A DNA stretch of 64,000 nucleotides from Pomphorhynchus laevis (GCA_012934845.2 WNNJ02002141.1:1-64000); one strand, 5' to 3'. Numbered from the stretch's first letter, positions 19,290 through 30,172 are shown. The notes: generated by a model from the letters alone, not told the origin. A program made the numbers and translations.

Positions 19290-19863
19290 TAGATTGCAAA
19301 GTATCCACCGCCTTAGGAAACATATTTCAGCTGTTATTAAGAAGTTGATTTAATAACAGGATTTGATTCTATTTTGACAAAGCCTAATTGGTCGGCTTAA
19401 GGTGATAGGGTGTTTGCTTTTTGTCTTTTTTGTTTTGCTTTTTTTGCTTATTTATTTTTTATGTTCAAAATATAAAAAGCCTAATGAAACACAAGACATT
19501 AAAAAATGTAAATCATAGGTCTACTAATATTTATTAAAGATATCGTGAAGGAATTTGCAGCGCAAAAGATGCTCCTACTAATAAGACAGGATGTTTTTAG
19601 CTGAATATTCAGTGGGCGAATAAGACAGAATTATATTTCAAAAAGATTATAAGGAGTAACGTCAAAGATAACTTCTTTCGGGAAATGATCTTTGAGAGGT
19701 ACATTGTGAAAGATGGTTTTGTTAAAATCACTTTTAAAAGTTGTACAATAAAGGAAACATTTAAAAATAATTTGTTAAAATTAACAGAATGGGCAGTGAC
19801 TGACAGGCCCATTAATCCAATAGAAAATAACATGCACAGGTGCTACTTCGAGTTGCATTCATA
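19290..19863 (+). pseudogene. LINE-like ORF1 relic, family F copy 1
   Basis: A forward frame of about 85 codons ends at 19863. It includes NVKDNFFREMIFERYIV, FVKITFKSCTIKETF and NMHRCYFELHS. It looks like the N-terminal region of a gag-like ORF1 but I do not recognise the family. The preceding 300 bp (from caccgccttaggaaac near 19308) repeats in diverged form at 20874-21190, upstream of zinc knuckles in copy 2, and that link is the basis for the call. Confidence 0.5.
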
Positions 19864-20050
19864 AGATAAATTTGAAATGAATTGACTGATTATAATTACT
19901 TTTTTCAATATATATATTTTTATTATGAAATATAATAATATATATTATATATTATTATATATAATAATATATGAGATATATTATATAATATACGTATGAG
20001 ATATTCATGATCTCATACGATAAAATCTATAATAAGCATGCCAGAGAAGC
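19864..20050. other. AT-rich spacer with short palindromes
   Basis: Alternating ta tracts with small palindromes near 19930-20015, including a repeated tcatac/gtatga motif. No gene is seen. Confidence 0.6.
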
Positions 20051-20059
20051 ATCTCGGAC

Positions 20060-20394
20060 AATGCAGTTTCTGGATATCATGATGGAAGGTTTCATATACT
20101 GTGTGAAATCTGGTAATCCTGGATTCGTAGCCTAGCAGTCAAGAGCGCAAGCCAAGTACGGAGAGCGACAGCTCGAATCTCGGAGAAGTCAAATTTCAAA
20201 AGGCGAAGAGTTGGTAGTCAGCCTTCTGATGAGTCCGGGGCTACCAACATGTGGCAAAAAGCGGGCGAAACGAAAACGGTTGTGGCAATGGCGCCGTTAG
20301 TAGTCAGGGTGTATGGAATTGGATATCATGAAAGAAGGATTCTGTAGCTGGTTTTCAATGCGAAAGTCACCTCGTGTGACCTAGCAACTATTCG
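20060..20394 (+). repeat. tRNA-derived SINE-like element, partial tandem dimer
   Basis: A box A-like tagcctagcagtcaagagcg (20128-20147) and a box B-like agctcgaatctcgg (20170-20183) lie about 42 bases apart, as in RNA polymerase III promoters of tRNA-derived SINEs. The phrase ggatatcatga recurs at 20072 and 20321, 249 bases apart, and each is followed by a related stretch ending in cctagca. That suggests one and a fraction tandem units. The unit contains the hammerhead-like core described next and ends at a (TA)n tract. Confidence 0.6.
20221..20310 (+). ncRNA. Candidate hammerhead ribozyme in SINE-like unit
   Basis: Core boxes occur in order: CTGATGA (20226-20232), GAAA (20267-20270) and GTC (20303-20305). 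Stem II pairs 20233-20237 with 20262-20266 and has an inner helix gctac/gtggc. Stem I pairs gcctt (20221-20225) with agggt (20306-20310), two of the five pairs being wobbles. Stem III is weak: two closing pairs, mismatches, then aacgg/ccgtt (20275-20279 with 20294-20298). All invariant core residues are present. Cleavage would fall after 20305. Activity is uncertain because of stem III. Confidence 0.45.

Positions 20395-20454
<60 letters not shown>
20395..20454. repeat. (TA)n microsatellite
   Basis: About 58 bp of uninterrupted alternating TA, probably the tail of the SINE-like unit. Confidence 0.95.
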
Positions 20455-20455
<1 letters not shown>

Positions 20456-20859
20456 GCCTGATCTGAAGAGACAATAAGTAGCCCACATTATTTTAAAATT
20501 GCGGCTCCAAAAATTACCTTACAGTTAATCACTAAAAAACACCCTTATTGCATAATTATACTGATTTAGTAGATCCGCCTAGTACTGATAATATTCACAT
20601 GGAGCGGTTCTCAATGCCATATTAAAATGTCCAAATTGTTTTTAACTTCAGATTTATTGATATTTTATTGTCTAATTTATTGGCAATATATTGTTGCTTT
20701 ATTAGCAATAAATCGATGTATTGTTCTTACAAAAACAATTAGACAATTTAAACATTTTTTCATTTTTTGTCTTTTTTATTATTGCGGGCTACTTTTTATT
20801 TTATTTTTTAATAATTGAAATATACAATGTACAAGCAATTTTTGCGTTCAGAGTATTTT

Positions 20860-21780
20860 TGCAAGCAGTATTCACCGCCTAAAGAAACCTATTTCAGCTG
20901 TTGCTAAGAAGTTTATTTCTAACAGGAGTTGATTATATTTATATTTCATTTATTGTTTTTTTGTTTGTCTTTTATTATTGATATAAAAAAGCATAATATA
21001 ATATTTATAATATTATAATATTAATATTCCATATATTTATAATATAAGAAACACATGTATTATGAAACAAAAGACATTTAAAAACGTCAATCACATATCT
21101 CTACTAATACATTTATTAGATTGAGAAGGAATTTAGAGTGCAAAAGATGCTCCTGTCAATAAAGTAGGATGTTTTTTCGCTATTAAGTGGGCAAACAAAG
21201 AATACAGAAATCTACAGAGGTAAAGAGATTCGTATCCTGGAATTTTTGGTTATGCCTTAAAATTGATAATATTTGACAATGATAATCTGAAATTCGAGTA
21301 TCCGCAGTGCTATCGCTGTAACAGGGGGGGGCACTTTTTAATCATGTGTTTGGTAACAATGTCCTCGTTGTGCGCACTGTAGAGGCGAGCATGAAACACA
21401 TATTTTTAAAGAAGATTAGAAAAGCCCAAATGTGATAATTGCAAGTGTTCACATAGGGCGTTTTCTAACGCGTGCACCCATTTTAAAAATTAGTTGGAGT
21501 GCGTGGTCGGGGATAATAAAAGTTCACGTAAAGGAGCGCAGTTCTATATTTAAGAAGTTAAGAAACATCATGTTGATCAGCATGCTTTAGAAATGAGTAT
21601 GTTGATCGACAGACTGAATTGGCTTGAAATTAAATTGATGCAATGGCCGCAGGGATGAAAATCTTTAAACAAGATTGGAATCAAAAGATAATTAAATAAA
21701 AGAAACTCGAAAAATTAAATAAAAAAGCATCTATCAATAATTATCAAAACGTAGGTGAGATTAAATAATCAATACCTTCA
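20860..21780 (+). pseudogene. Zinc-knuckle ORF1 relic, family F copy 2
   Basis: At 21308-21350 a frame reads CYRCNRGGHFLIMC, a clean CX2CX4HX4C knuckle. It is followed by CPRCAHCRGEH and, after a frame break near 21418, KPKCDNCKCSHRAFSNAC. Three consecutive knuckles are typical of LINE (I/Jockey-like) or gag ORF1 proteins that bind element RNA. The upstream 330 bp matches the family F copy at 19.3 kb. Stops and shifts make it non-functional. No ORF2 follows. Confidence 0.65.
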
Positions 21781-22310
21781 CTTCATCTGACTCTGAAGGC
21801 TTAGTATTTTAACGGTAGCTAGGAAACATGCTCGACAGAAAAATGCTCTAAAATAAAACTGTGTTAAGCAGGGGAATTACACTTTTTTGCAGACGGCGCA
21901 TCAAGTATAACTCGTTTTATCGCATATCTTTGATAAGTAAGAATATAGGAATCATTAGGAACCTAGCACAATATTTTAATTATTATCATGATGTCTTCTT
22001 TCTGCAACAAGCGCGTTCTCCACTGATTTTTAACACTTTAAGCAGACAACTCGAATATAAAAAATTTTTCGCATATAAAGTTGACGGTAGGTTAACGTTC
22101 GACCTGATCTCAATGATTAGCAAGCTCTTAGCGCTTGCTTGATTTCAGAAAGATTCAACTTCTGAAATTCTTCGTTTCCTGTCGTCCGGTTTATTTAGCA
22201 ATCTGCAGCATTACCCAGGGTGGATTGCGGACGAAGGATAGTAAGAAGGCCGTCAAATTTTTGCTTATAGTGTTTAATGCCGATGCACACTACATTGTTG
22301 TGGACCTGAA
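21781..22310. other. No recognised feature
   Basis: Two forward frames of 93 and 128 codons (21861-22142, 22135-22521) have no motif I recognise. The second owes its length to the minisatellite at 22319. Confidence 0.5.
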
Positions 22311-22318
22311 TGATCATG

Positions 22319-22445
22319 AAGGAGCTCGAGTGGAAGAGGAGCTCGAGTGGGAGAGGAGCTCGAGTGGGAGAGGAGCTCGAGTGGGAGAGGAGCTCGAGTG
22401 GGAGAGGAGCTCGAGTAGGAGGAGGAGCTCGAGTGGGAAGATGAG
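22319..22445. repeat. 17-bp GA-rich minisatellite
   Basis: About seven tandem copies of gagctcgagtgggagag with slight drift. Being 17 bp, it runs through all frames and translates to a 17-residue period. It is strikingly GC-rich compared with its surroundings. Confidence 0.95.
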
Positions 22446-22529
22446 CTCAAGCGGAATTAATGATTTATTAGATCGGAGAGGAAATAATCTCACTAGGGAA
22501 ATTTTCTCCGATATAATGTAGGTTACCAA

Positions 22530-23480
22530 TTAATTTTAGACCACAAATCAATTAAAAAATGTTAAATTTAAAATTAAATGGTTAAATAATATTGATTGGG
22601 ACGGGTTCTATGACGGACATTAAATTGTGTACTTGGTTTGGAAGGAAGTAATGGTCCGAAAAAATTTAAACCGACCAAGACTGGTATACACGCTTACAAC
22701 AAAAATGTCAATGTTTTTAATCAATTATTATAATGAATGTGAGTATGAGTATATAAGTTTTTGATGAATTGAATTTTCGCAAATCTTCATTTGCAGAAAT
22801 GAAGTAGGAAATAATTTATTATAGGTGATGTAAATAATTAAACTTCTGTCATCATTTTCAACATTTTGAAATTATGGCAACATTATGGCAGGAGTTATCA
22901 GATAATGTGCCCGTTCCTCCACGTCGTGTCCCTGGAAACTCCCTACAGCATACCAGATGCGGATGAGCTAAACGCAGACAACTTCCGGTGGCAAACCCAT
23001 AAAACGGACCGATCAGGAGGATACTAACAAAAGTCGTTATTAATGGTAAAATTCTTCAATTTTCGCATAAGGGCTAGGGCGTACCCCGCAATCAAAGAGG
23101 CAGGACTTCTCGAGACTTATCAGATTTCTCGCAGGACTTCTCAATCGACGTTTAAGACTTCCAGACTTCACTCAGATCAGGCTCCGAATAGGGCGAAATG
23201 GAGGACCAAATCCTACATAGCCGACCCCGCCTCAAAGGGAGATAAAGGCTAAAGAAAAAGATGGCTGGAGTAATCAAAATATCAATTTTTCAATTTCAAT
23301 ATATAATTCCTCTTTTTGGTTTTATTAAAATGTCAATCAAAACGCAAGGAATATGTTTTTAATTAACAATTTTGGACAAATTACAACGTTTACGAGGTAT
23401 CTTGACGTTGTAAGATGCCTCCATTAAAAGTGAAGCTTATAATATATGGGAATATTAAGCCATAAAAAAATAAAAAAATA
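22530..23480. other. Anonymous DNA with a GC-richer patch
   Basis: Between about 22905 and 23255 base composition rises (cccgttcctccacgtcgtg onward), which suggests a decayed element, but I could not read a known protein on either strand. Confidence 0.4.
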
Positions 23481-23482
23481 GC

Positions 23483-23600
23483 TGATACCGATTCATTATT
23501 GATGAATAATTATTGAAGCTGGATCAAAGGAACGACGTAATTATTTTTGAAAGACGTCGTTCCTTTGATCCAGCTCCAATAATTATTTATAAAAATAGCA
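23483..23600. repeat. Inverted-repeat element, family H copy 1
   Basis: Arms around ggatcaaaggaacgacgt (23521-23538) and acgtcgttcctttgatcc (23554-23571) are reverse complements over about 30 bp, with a 15-base loop. The outer sequence (cattattgatgaataattat) matches the ends of the related elements at 36311-36525 and 53041-53250. It looks like an internally deleted member of a MITE-like family. Confidence 0.75.
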
Positions 23601-24420
23601 TTAATCTAAAAATGACATTCATAAAAAACGATTGATGCTGTGAAAGCTTTGGCGATAAAAAATTCGTGGTTTTTAAAAATAAGTTTTTTATTTTTTAAAA
23701 TCGTGTTTTTGCTAGATGTTTACCGAGCATTTTCTACATTTTTTCTTTTATCCAGCATTTTCTACATGTTTTAAGTCGCTGTCGTGGAGACCTTTGATGG
23801 ATGGAACGACAAAGGAAACAGGGTGATCAAGCGAATTGCGAATAATATTAGTCGGTTAATCGGAATCGGATACGCAGTGACTGTCACACGCTTTTATAAG
23901 TGTATCTTCATCGCACTAATGTGGAGCATACTTTAATAAACTTGACTTAAATTTTTTTGTTATACATTAATAAACTTAACTAATGTGAAGCAACACCAGT
24001 GTCATGTTAGCTTTACTCGACCAGCTTATAATATTGGCTTTTGATTATGACCAACAGGAAACGTCTGAACATGAAAAACGCTATTTTAATTTTATAGATA
24101 ATCAATTATCAATGTGTCTTTAACAAAGTGCTATAGCATCGTTTACTAATTTCTAAGTAAAATAATCTTAAAACCTTAAAGTAATTTATCATGAAGTAAA
24201 TTAATCTATTAATCTTTAAGTTACATTTACTAATCCTTTAAGTAGTAATCGGCCGCTTTACTGCAGAACCTCAGTAACTCTAAGATTATACGAAATAGAC
24301 TTGAAACAAACGCGAACAAATAGTAAATGTTGAACAACATTTAGAGACTAGTCTATTAGCTCTCACGATCAATAATTTAAATCTGAACAGTAACCAGGAG
24401 AGAATAAAAATTTAACTTCA
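23601..24420. other. No recognised feature
   Basis: AT-rich DNA. The last 100 bases before 24441 are probably the LINE B4 5' UTR. Confidence 0.4.
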
Positions 24421-24440
24421 TAATAACTTCGATCAAAAAA

Positions 24441-25555
24441 ATGTGTAGTGTACAAGTAATTTCGGAGCTATCAAACGATAGCAGCAAAAATCATTCAAAA
24501 ATCAACGATAATCCTACAAAAAAAGACAAATTAAAGGTAAATATAACTACAGATCCAAGTAACAAGGTTAGTAATTTTTCTATGGTCTCAGGTGATGGGG
24601 AGGTGCTTCACCCATTCCTAAATTAAAGAATTTGCTGATAATTAAAGTTAAGAAACCGATTGAAAAGCACGATCTCTACTACAAATTTTTGAGATCCTTC
24701 ACTAAACAGTTTCAAAACAGGGTTTTATTTAACTCTGTTAGGTTACACCCTGCGGAGGTGAAGATCTATTTTGTCTCGAATGACCTTGCCGCATACTACA
24801 TGGAGTACTTCTCCGCCAATTTAGCTGAATATGGTGAAATTTCATCCAAGCCTATCTTAGCATCACTGAAATTTCAAATCTTCCCCGTTCAATGGAAGAA
24901 GATATACCTTCTTTGATGGCTAAATTCAAGGTCACCAATCTGAGGTCAATCCGGGGTAGGAACGGGAACCCTATCCCGGTTGGCTTTTGCAATGCTCCCG
25001 TAAATATTGCTGAATCCTTGTCTAATTTTGCGTCAAATCCCTTTATGGGTTTCAATATTAAATTCACGATCACAGAGAGGGATGAACTGACCTATTCCCA
25101 CTGCAGCCGGTGTCACAAATGGGGACACTGGCCTCCAGCTGCAGTGGGACCCCTTCGAGTGGGGTCTGCAGCTCCACCAGCTGCCCTTCTCTTACAACTA
25201 CCGATCGCTGCGAAGCCCCCTTTCTTGCTCGAATTGCGGAGGGGGGTGCCATCCTGCTTGGAGCAGGAAATGCTCTCTATTCAAAGAATATAGACAATTA
25301 TTCTTGCTGAAACCGCCCAATCCGGCCAAGTCCTTCGCGGTCGCTGCAGCTCCACGTATGGATGACGCTGACATTCTACAGATTATCGACTTAAAGACTT
25401 CAAATGCTCTTCGGCAGATGGATGAGTTAGTACGCTCTATCCTAACTGTTATCGGGACTAATCCTGTGCTTCCAGTTTCCTCGGTTCCGGAGTCGAAAAA
25501 GAGAGGGGCTTCCGCCCATGCCGTCCGCCCGCTCAAGATTGGGAAGCTAATCTAA
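24441..25555 (+). pseudogene. LINE B4 ORF1, decayed
   Basis: It begins MCSVQVISELSND at 24441. Blocks shared with B1 ORF1 follow in shifting frames: VKKPIEKHDLYYKFLRSF, NRVLFNSVRLHPAEVKIYF, NPFMGFNIKFTI and the first knuckle CSRCHKWGHW. Beside the knuckle, at 25133-25185, is a GC-rich ctgcag-flanked stretch not found in B1, where frames change. The C-terminus KKRGASAHAVRPLKIGKLI ends at 25555. Stops near 24626 and 24916 and a loss of the second knuckle make it non-functional. Confidence 0.8.
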
Positions 25556-25693
25556 CAGAAGACTAATAGGGGAAATGAAGATACTGCCCAGGGGCAAGTA
25601 CCTTACTGGGAGGGGGCTAGTGGTGGGAAGGGCAACCTTCCTGCACCTAGATTTATCTAGGTAGGCAATCCCCCATCCAACTAATCCATCACA

Positions 25694-28070
25694 ATGCAGA
25701 GTACTCGTGAGCCTTTTTCACTGAATATCCTACAGTGGAACTCGGGAAATGCTTCCGCCCTTAGACTTCTATCTTGTAGATATGCAGATGTTATAGTCCT
25801 TCAGGAGACGCGGTCTATCGGTCTCTCCCAGGACATTACTCGATTTATCCCAAAGCATATCTGTTCCAACTATACTCAGTACATAACCCCACCTCACTCA
25901 TCTTCATCTCAAAGGACTCTTGACCTTAGTTAAGTGCTCCTTAAGGTCCTCCCTCCTATTAAACTACTCATGTCCAGCCCTTTCTTGTTTAGTAGTTTCA
26001 CTCAGTAAGAACGGTAAACGCATAAGTCTAGCCAATGTCTACATCCGTCCAGGGGAAATTCACAAGAACCGTGACCTCCTGGATAGTATTATTGACAGCG
26101 GTTATGACATGATACTTGGAGATTTCAACGATAGAACTGGTCGTTGGATCCTCGACATTTTACTGCTTCACTCGAGATAGTTGTTAAAACCCTTCTGCAC
26201 GGAGCAGTCGCGCTAGCAATTGTCCACCTCTCATGACCTAATTCGTTGGAGGATTGAGGAAGATATGTTGCTTCGAAAGAAGTTTCACTTTGATCTGATC
26301 AGAGTGGCCCTCTTTCAAGCGGCTATCCAACTATTTCCCTTAATAGGAAATGAGAGTTTGACCAAATTTAATACCTACCTCTTTTCGCAAGCTACCGCGA
26401 TTCTATCGACTACCTATAAAGGCCGTATATACAATCCCACTCCGACGAAACTCAAGGTTCTAGCAAAATTACTGAACCTCCCTAATCTCTCTGCTTCCGC
26501 CAAACAGGCCCTCACGAATGAATACTGGAGCACTAGATACAGGTTCCAGCTGAGTAGGGATAGGACGAGTATCGCTCGCCTTAATCCTTCTCAGTCTTCC
26601 TTTTGGAAGATTTTCAAGAAGGAGAAGTTTGTTTGCTAGAAGGCTAGAGCATTGGGTTGGTTAGGGAATGTTGACCTTGATAAAGTTTTGGAGGACGCAC
26701 TAGCCCTACACAACTATGGAGCCACTCTATCACCTCAACCATTCCCGCCTTGGTGTAACTTCAGGAGTAGGGATCTATCTGTTACGGATATCTTCAACTC
26801 TTGGGGTCCACTCACGGACACCTCCAAATCCGTCGCTCCACTTTCTTCTCGGATCTGTCAGCTTTTGACAGCTGATCAGAGAAGAGAGGTGGCCGTCACA
26901 ATGCTTTCAGCCTCCCCATCCGATGTAGCAGGCATCAATATTAGTAAGCGTGTTTTTATTCCTAAGAAAAAATCCTGCTCATGCCCTAAAGATCTGCGAC
27001 CCATTTCGATTCAAAATTCCCTCGTGTCGATTTAGGAAAAAGCGCTTGCGCGTAAAATCCGCGACCATTTAAGTAGGCGTAATTTGATCCCTCAAAGTTT
27101 TCATGGGTTCGTCAAAGGTCGCTCGGTCCATTCAGCAGTTGGTGAGTTGGTGCAGTTTTGTCGGGATAATAGCCATCGTCTAGTTGTTGGCTGTTTTCCT
27201 TGACTTTTCTGCTGCATTTGATCGCATCTCCATTCCTTTTGTGATCTCTTCTCTCAGGTCCCTCGGGTTGCCTGCGAGAATTGTGAACAGAGTGGAGATC
27301 CTGCTGTATACCAAGCGATTTTACTATGAAGACGACCCTGATGCGCGTCAGTTCTACCCTATTACGGGTGTACCTCAATGATCCCCACTTTATCCTATCT
27401 TATATCTTGCTGCCTCTATTAAACTATTCAAAATATTTAAACGCGAACAACGTCTTGTGGTGTACGCTGATGACACCACAGCCCTGTTCACTGGACACAG
27501 GTGTAAAGACGTAGTCTCTGACATCAGCCGTTTCTTTTTAAGATTAAAAGATCAGTTACTAATATTCAATCTTATTTTAAACTCAGCTAAATCGCAGGTG
27601 GTCGTCTTTCATGGCACCACTGCAACACAGAAAAAACTTAAGAGATTAGCACTCTCTGCACTCTCCTCCATATTTGCCTCAGAACCTATCCCCACCTTCA
27701 CAAATAGAGTAAAATACATGGGATTTACCGTTACGGTGAACTGGTCGGCAAAAGCTGACCTCGATAGACTCAAACGTATACTGAAGAAAGTTAGGTGGGC
27801 CTTGAAACGGGCTCAGCATCCGTCATTGAAAGGGAAACCCAGGTGCGCCTTTGGGGCACTTGGGCTATCTCGGGATTAGTCTTCTTCCCAAGAGGACTTC
27901 CCCTAGAGCAAAGGCTAAGGTTTCTTAAGCTCCTCGTCTCTCGTTTACCCAGCATAGTCCGCGCCGATTGGATTCTTCGGGGGGGGGTGAAAGACCCCGG
28001 GTGGTTCAGTCGGAAGGCGGCGTGTTGGATCGGTTGGGGGGCTCAGATCCCCCTGGACCTGAGGCCATGA
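25694..28070 (+). pseudogene. LINE B4 ORF2, decayed
   Basis: It starts MQSTREPFSLNILQWNSG at 25694. Endonuclease motifs VLQETR, VYIRPGEIHKN and GDFNDRTGRW are present; about 70 bases after GDFN are deleted near 26150. The terminal motif reads TSHDLIRW. Reverse transcriptase motifs are RPISIQNSLVSI, FLDFSAAFDRI, TGVPQ followed by a stop (27379-27381), and VVYADDTTALF near 27454. Other damage includes a stop at 26637, a stop at 27033 and a shift near 27180. The end GAQIPLDLRP is intact. It is less decayed than B2 or B3. Confidence 0.85.
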
Positions 28071-28109
28071 AAGAGAAAGGGAAGATGAAAAAAACGAAGG
28101 AAAATTTTG

Positions 28110-29030
28110 TCATTTTTTATCTAAGTTGGTTATGACCTACCTTTTTTTATTCTTGCATGCTACATTTTGGTGTCTTTACATATTTATTTATAACTTCGAT
28201 CGAAAAAAGTGGTTTAACGGTGTTTTATCATGAAAGAAATTTAGATATAAACAGGTAACGACACTGACTACGTCAATCTGTAAAACAACAGCTGAACATT
28301 CACCCGCATTCATGCATATAAATGAATAATCAGAATTAACACACTGTATTCAACTGTAGTATTTTTGTTTATCAACAGCCCACCACATTCGGAACCATCA
28401 AAAATTTTCTTCTTAAGTAACTTAATTATGATTTAAGATAATTTTAACTTTACACTTTAATTCATTTTATATTAAAGTTTGTACTCATTTGATGAATCTT
28501 TGAGATTTCGATTTTAGAATATATCCCGTTGGCAAATCATGTTGCGTAATGGTATAAATGAACAATTCATTGCTTACATTGTCAATTATATTCATTTTCA
28601 ATTACGATTATGATATATTTGTACTTTCTTAATAAAACTATTACATCTGACACTGATAACTGTCTCTATATGTGTGTATTAGTTTAGCTCGAACAAACCT
28701 TAATTCCACAGCCAAATTGAAGATTTTATCTCTAATAAAATCAATGATATTCATTTCGTAGTACCAAATTATAAAGTTACAATAAATTTAAACTGAAATT
28801 TTCGCTCTTTTGTCAATTTGTCTTAATTGCCTGTCTAAAAATCATTTATTACGAATTAATTTAATTTAATTAAATCTATTGAATACTGACATATCATTTC
28901 TTGACCTTCAACTTGCAAATTAGCAGATAGAAAATAATCACTTAAAATCAATAAGTTTAATTACTAATTAATAATTAAAGTAGTAATTTTTTAATCTATT
29001 TTAATAATTATTTATTTGTAATTTAATTAA
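28110..29030. other. LINE B4 3' flank and AT-rich DNA
   Basis: The first 100 bases are probably the B4 3' UTR. I see no gene or structured repeat beyond it. Confidence 0.5.
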
Positions 29031-29040
29031 TTTGAATTAA

Positions 29041-29336
29041 TAATTATTAATTAATAATTAAACTATGCTTATTAAACTTATTCAGTAAATAAAAATTAAC
29101 TATTTACAATTATTGATATTAAATTATTTAATATGATCATATTAAATAATATGATCATATTAAATATGATCATAAATATATATGATCATAAATATATTAA
29201 TATGATCATATTTAATATGATCATATTATTTAATATGATCATATTAAATAATTTAATATCAATATTTGTAAATAGTTTATTTTTATTTACTGAATTAGTT
29301 TAATAAGCGGAGTTTAATTATTAATTAATAATTATT
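29041..29336. repeat. Long AT-rich palindrome
   Basis: Arms 29041-29174 and 29200-29336 are near-perfect reverse complements centred on about 29187. The inner part is built from tatgatcata and taatatgatcatatta repeats. The arms also contain matching non-repetitive stretches (ttcagtaaataaaaatta against taatttttatttactgaa, with one mismatch). No coding capacity. It could be a foldback element or a spontaneous inverted duplication. Confidence 0.9.
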
Positions 29337-29518
29337 AATCATTAGAAAAATTAATTACAAAGTGAACATAGCTTAGAAACAATAACAACATTACGAAAGA
29401 AATAATTCAGCGAAGAAAAATTAATAACCAATTTAGCAAAGAAAAACATATTAAAGTATTAATATTAACTTTAATATTAAAATATATTAAAGTTATTATG
29501 AGAGATCAGAGGATTCTT

Positions 29519-29760
29519 TGGGAAATAGTTTATGATCACTTTTGTAGCCACAATGGAATGGACAAAACGGTAACTAGTACTGTTTCGTCATTGTTCTGCA
29601 TCTAAGTGTTTTGACATACTCGTGCCGTCTGTCGGTTCTCCTCCGCATATAAGCAGTGGGAGGTACCGGGCACTGATGAGTCAAAATATGACGAAACGGT
29701 GCTAGTTACCGTTTTGTCAATTATTTCGTGGCTGCCAAACTGATCATAAACTATTTCCCA
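29519..29760 (+). mobile_element. 242-bp inverted-repeat element carrying a hammerhead
   Basis: Perfect 20-bp terminal inverted repeats tgggaaatagtttatgatca (29519-29538) and its complement (29741-29760) bound the element. Inner arms continue the pairing: 29561-29590 is complementary to 29689-29718 except for two positions that would be G-U in RNA. The middle holds a hammerhead ribozyme at 29622-29702. No transposase is encoded and no target-site duplication is obvious. It resembles a MITE or a foldback element. A ribozyme in such a setting is unusual. Confidence 0.75.
29622..29702 (+). ncRNA. Hammerhead ribozyme, type III layout
   Basis: All invariant boxes are present: GTC (29627-29629) as cleavage triplet, CTGATGA (29673-29679) and GAAA (29693-29696). 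Stem III pairs 29622-29628 with 29696-29702 (seven pairs, two wobbles). Stem II pairs gtca (29680-29683) with tgac (29689-29692) around loop aaata. Stem I is the closed hairpin 29630-29672: tgtc/ggca, ggt/acc after one bulged G, then tctcct pairing with the gggag stretch near 29658-29663. Self-cleavage would fall after C29629. The order stem III, stem I, stem II, stem III defines type III. Good confidence in the fold; activity is untested. Confidence 0.8.
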
Positions 29761-29925
29761 CTGTATGTCGAAAATAGTTTCATATTCAACAAGATGGAAT
29801 ATATTTGAGAGACTGCACTGACATTAGCCAGTTCTATTTGCTTATCCTTTTGGTAAAGCATGTCGAGCCAAATGGATTACAATACCTAGAAATTGTTCAA
29901 GCTCTAAGTAAGTTTTAACACGCTC

Positions 29926-30005
29926 GTGCCGTTTGTCGGTCCTCCTCTGCATTCAGCAGTGAAAGGTACTCGGCACTGATGAGACAAAATATGACGAAAC
30001 GGTAC
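29926..30005 (+). ncRNA. Second hammerhead copy, partly degenerate
   Basis: It aligns with the first hammerhead 304 bases upstream. CTGATGA (29976-29982) and GAAA (29996-29999) are intact; the cleavage triplet is GTT (29931-29933), which is allowed but usually slower. Stem III keeps seven pairs, and one wobble of copy 1 is here an A-U pair. Stem II has an A-A mismatch in its second pair. Stem I keeps tgtc/ggca and distal cct/agg pairs with bulges. The terminal inverted repeats of copy 1 are not found around it; homology starts near 29892 and stops at ttaccg (30014). Confidence 0.7.
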
Positions 30006-30172
30006 TAGTTACCGTATATTATTTGTATATTATCATACATTTATAGAATATTATATCTATAAATAATATACTCTTTAATTTACTTTTAGCAGTCAATATG
30101 CTCCTTTTATATAACATGTTCAAATATCTCAACATATTGCGATAACATCAACTACAGGCTTGTCAGGTTATT

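Noticed and set aside
22135-22521. 128-codon frame with Glu/Arg/Ser-rich repeats
   Set aside because: The repeated part arises from a 17-bp minisatellite read through three frames; no other coding sign.
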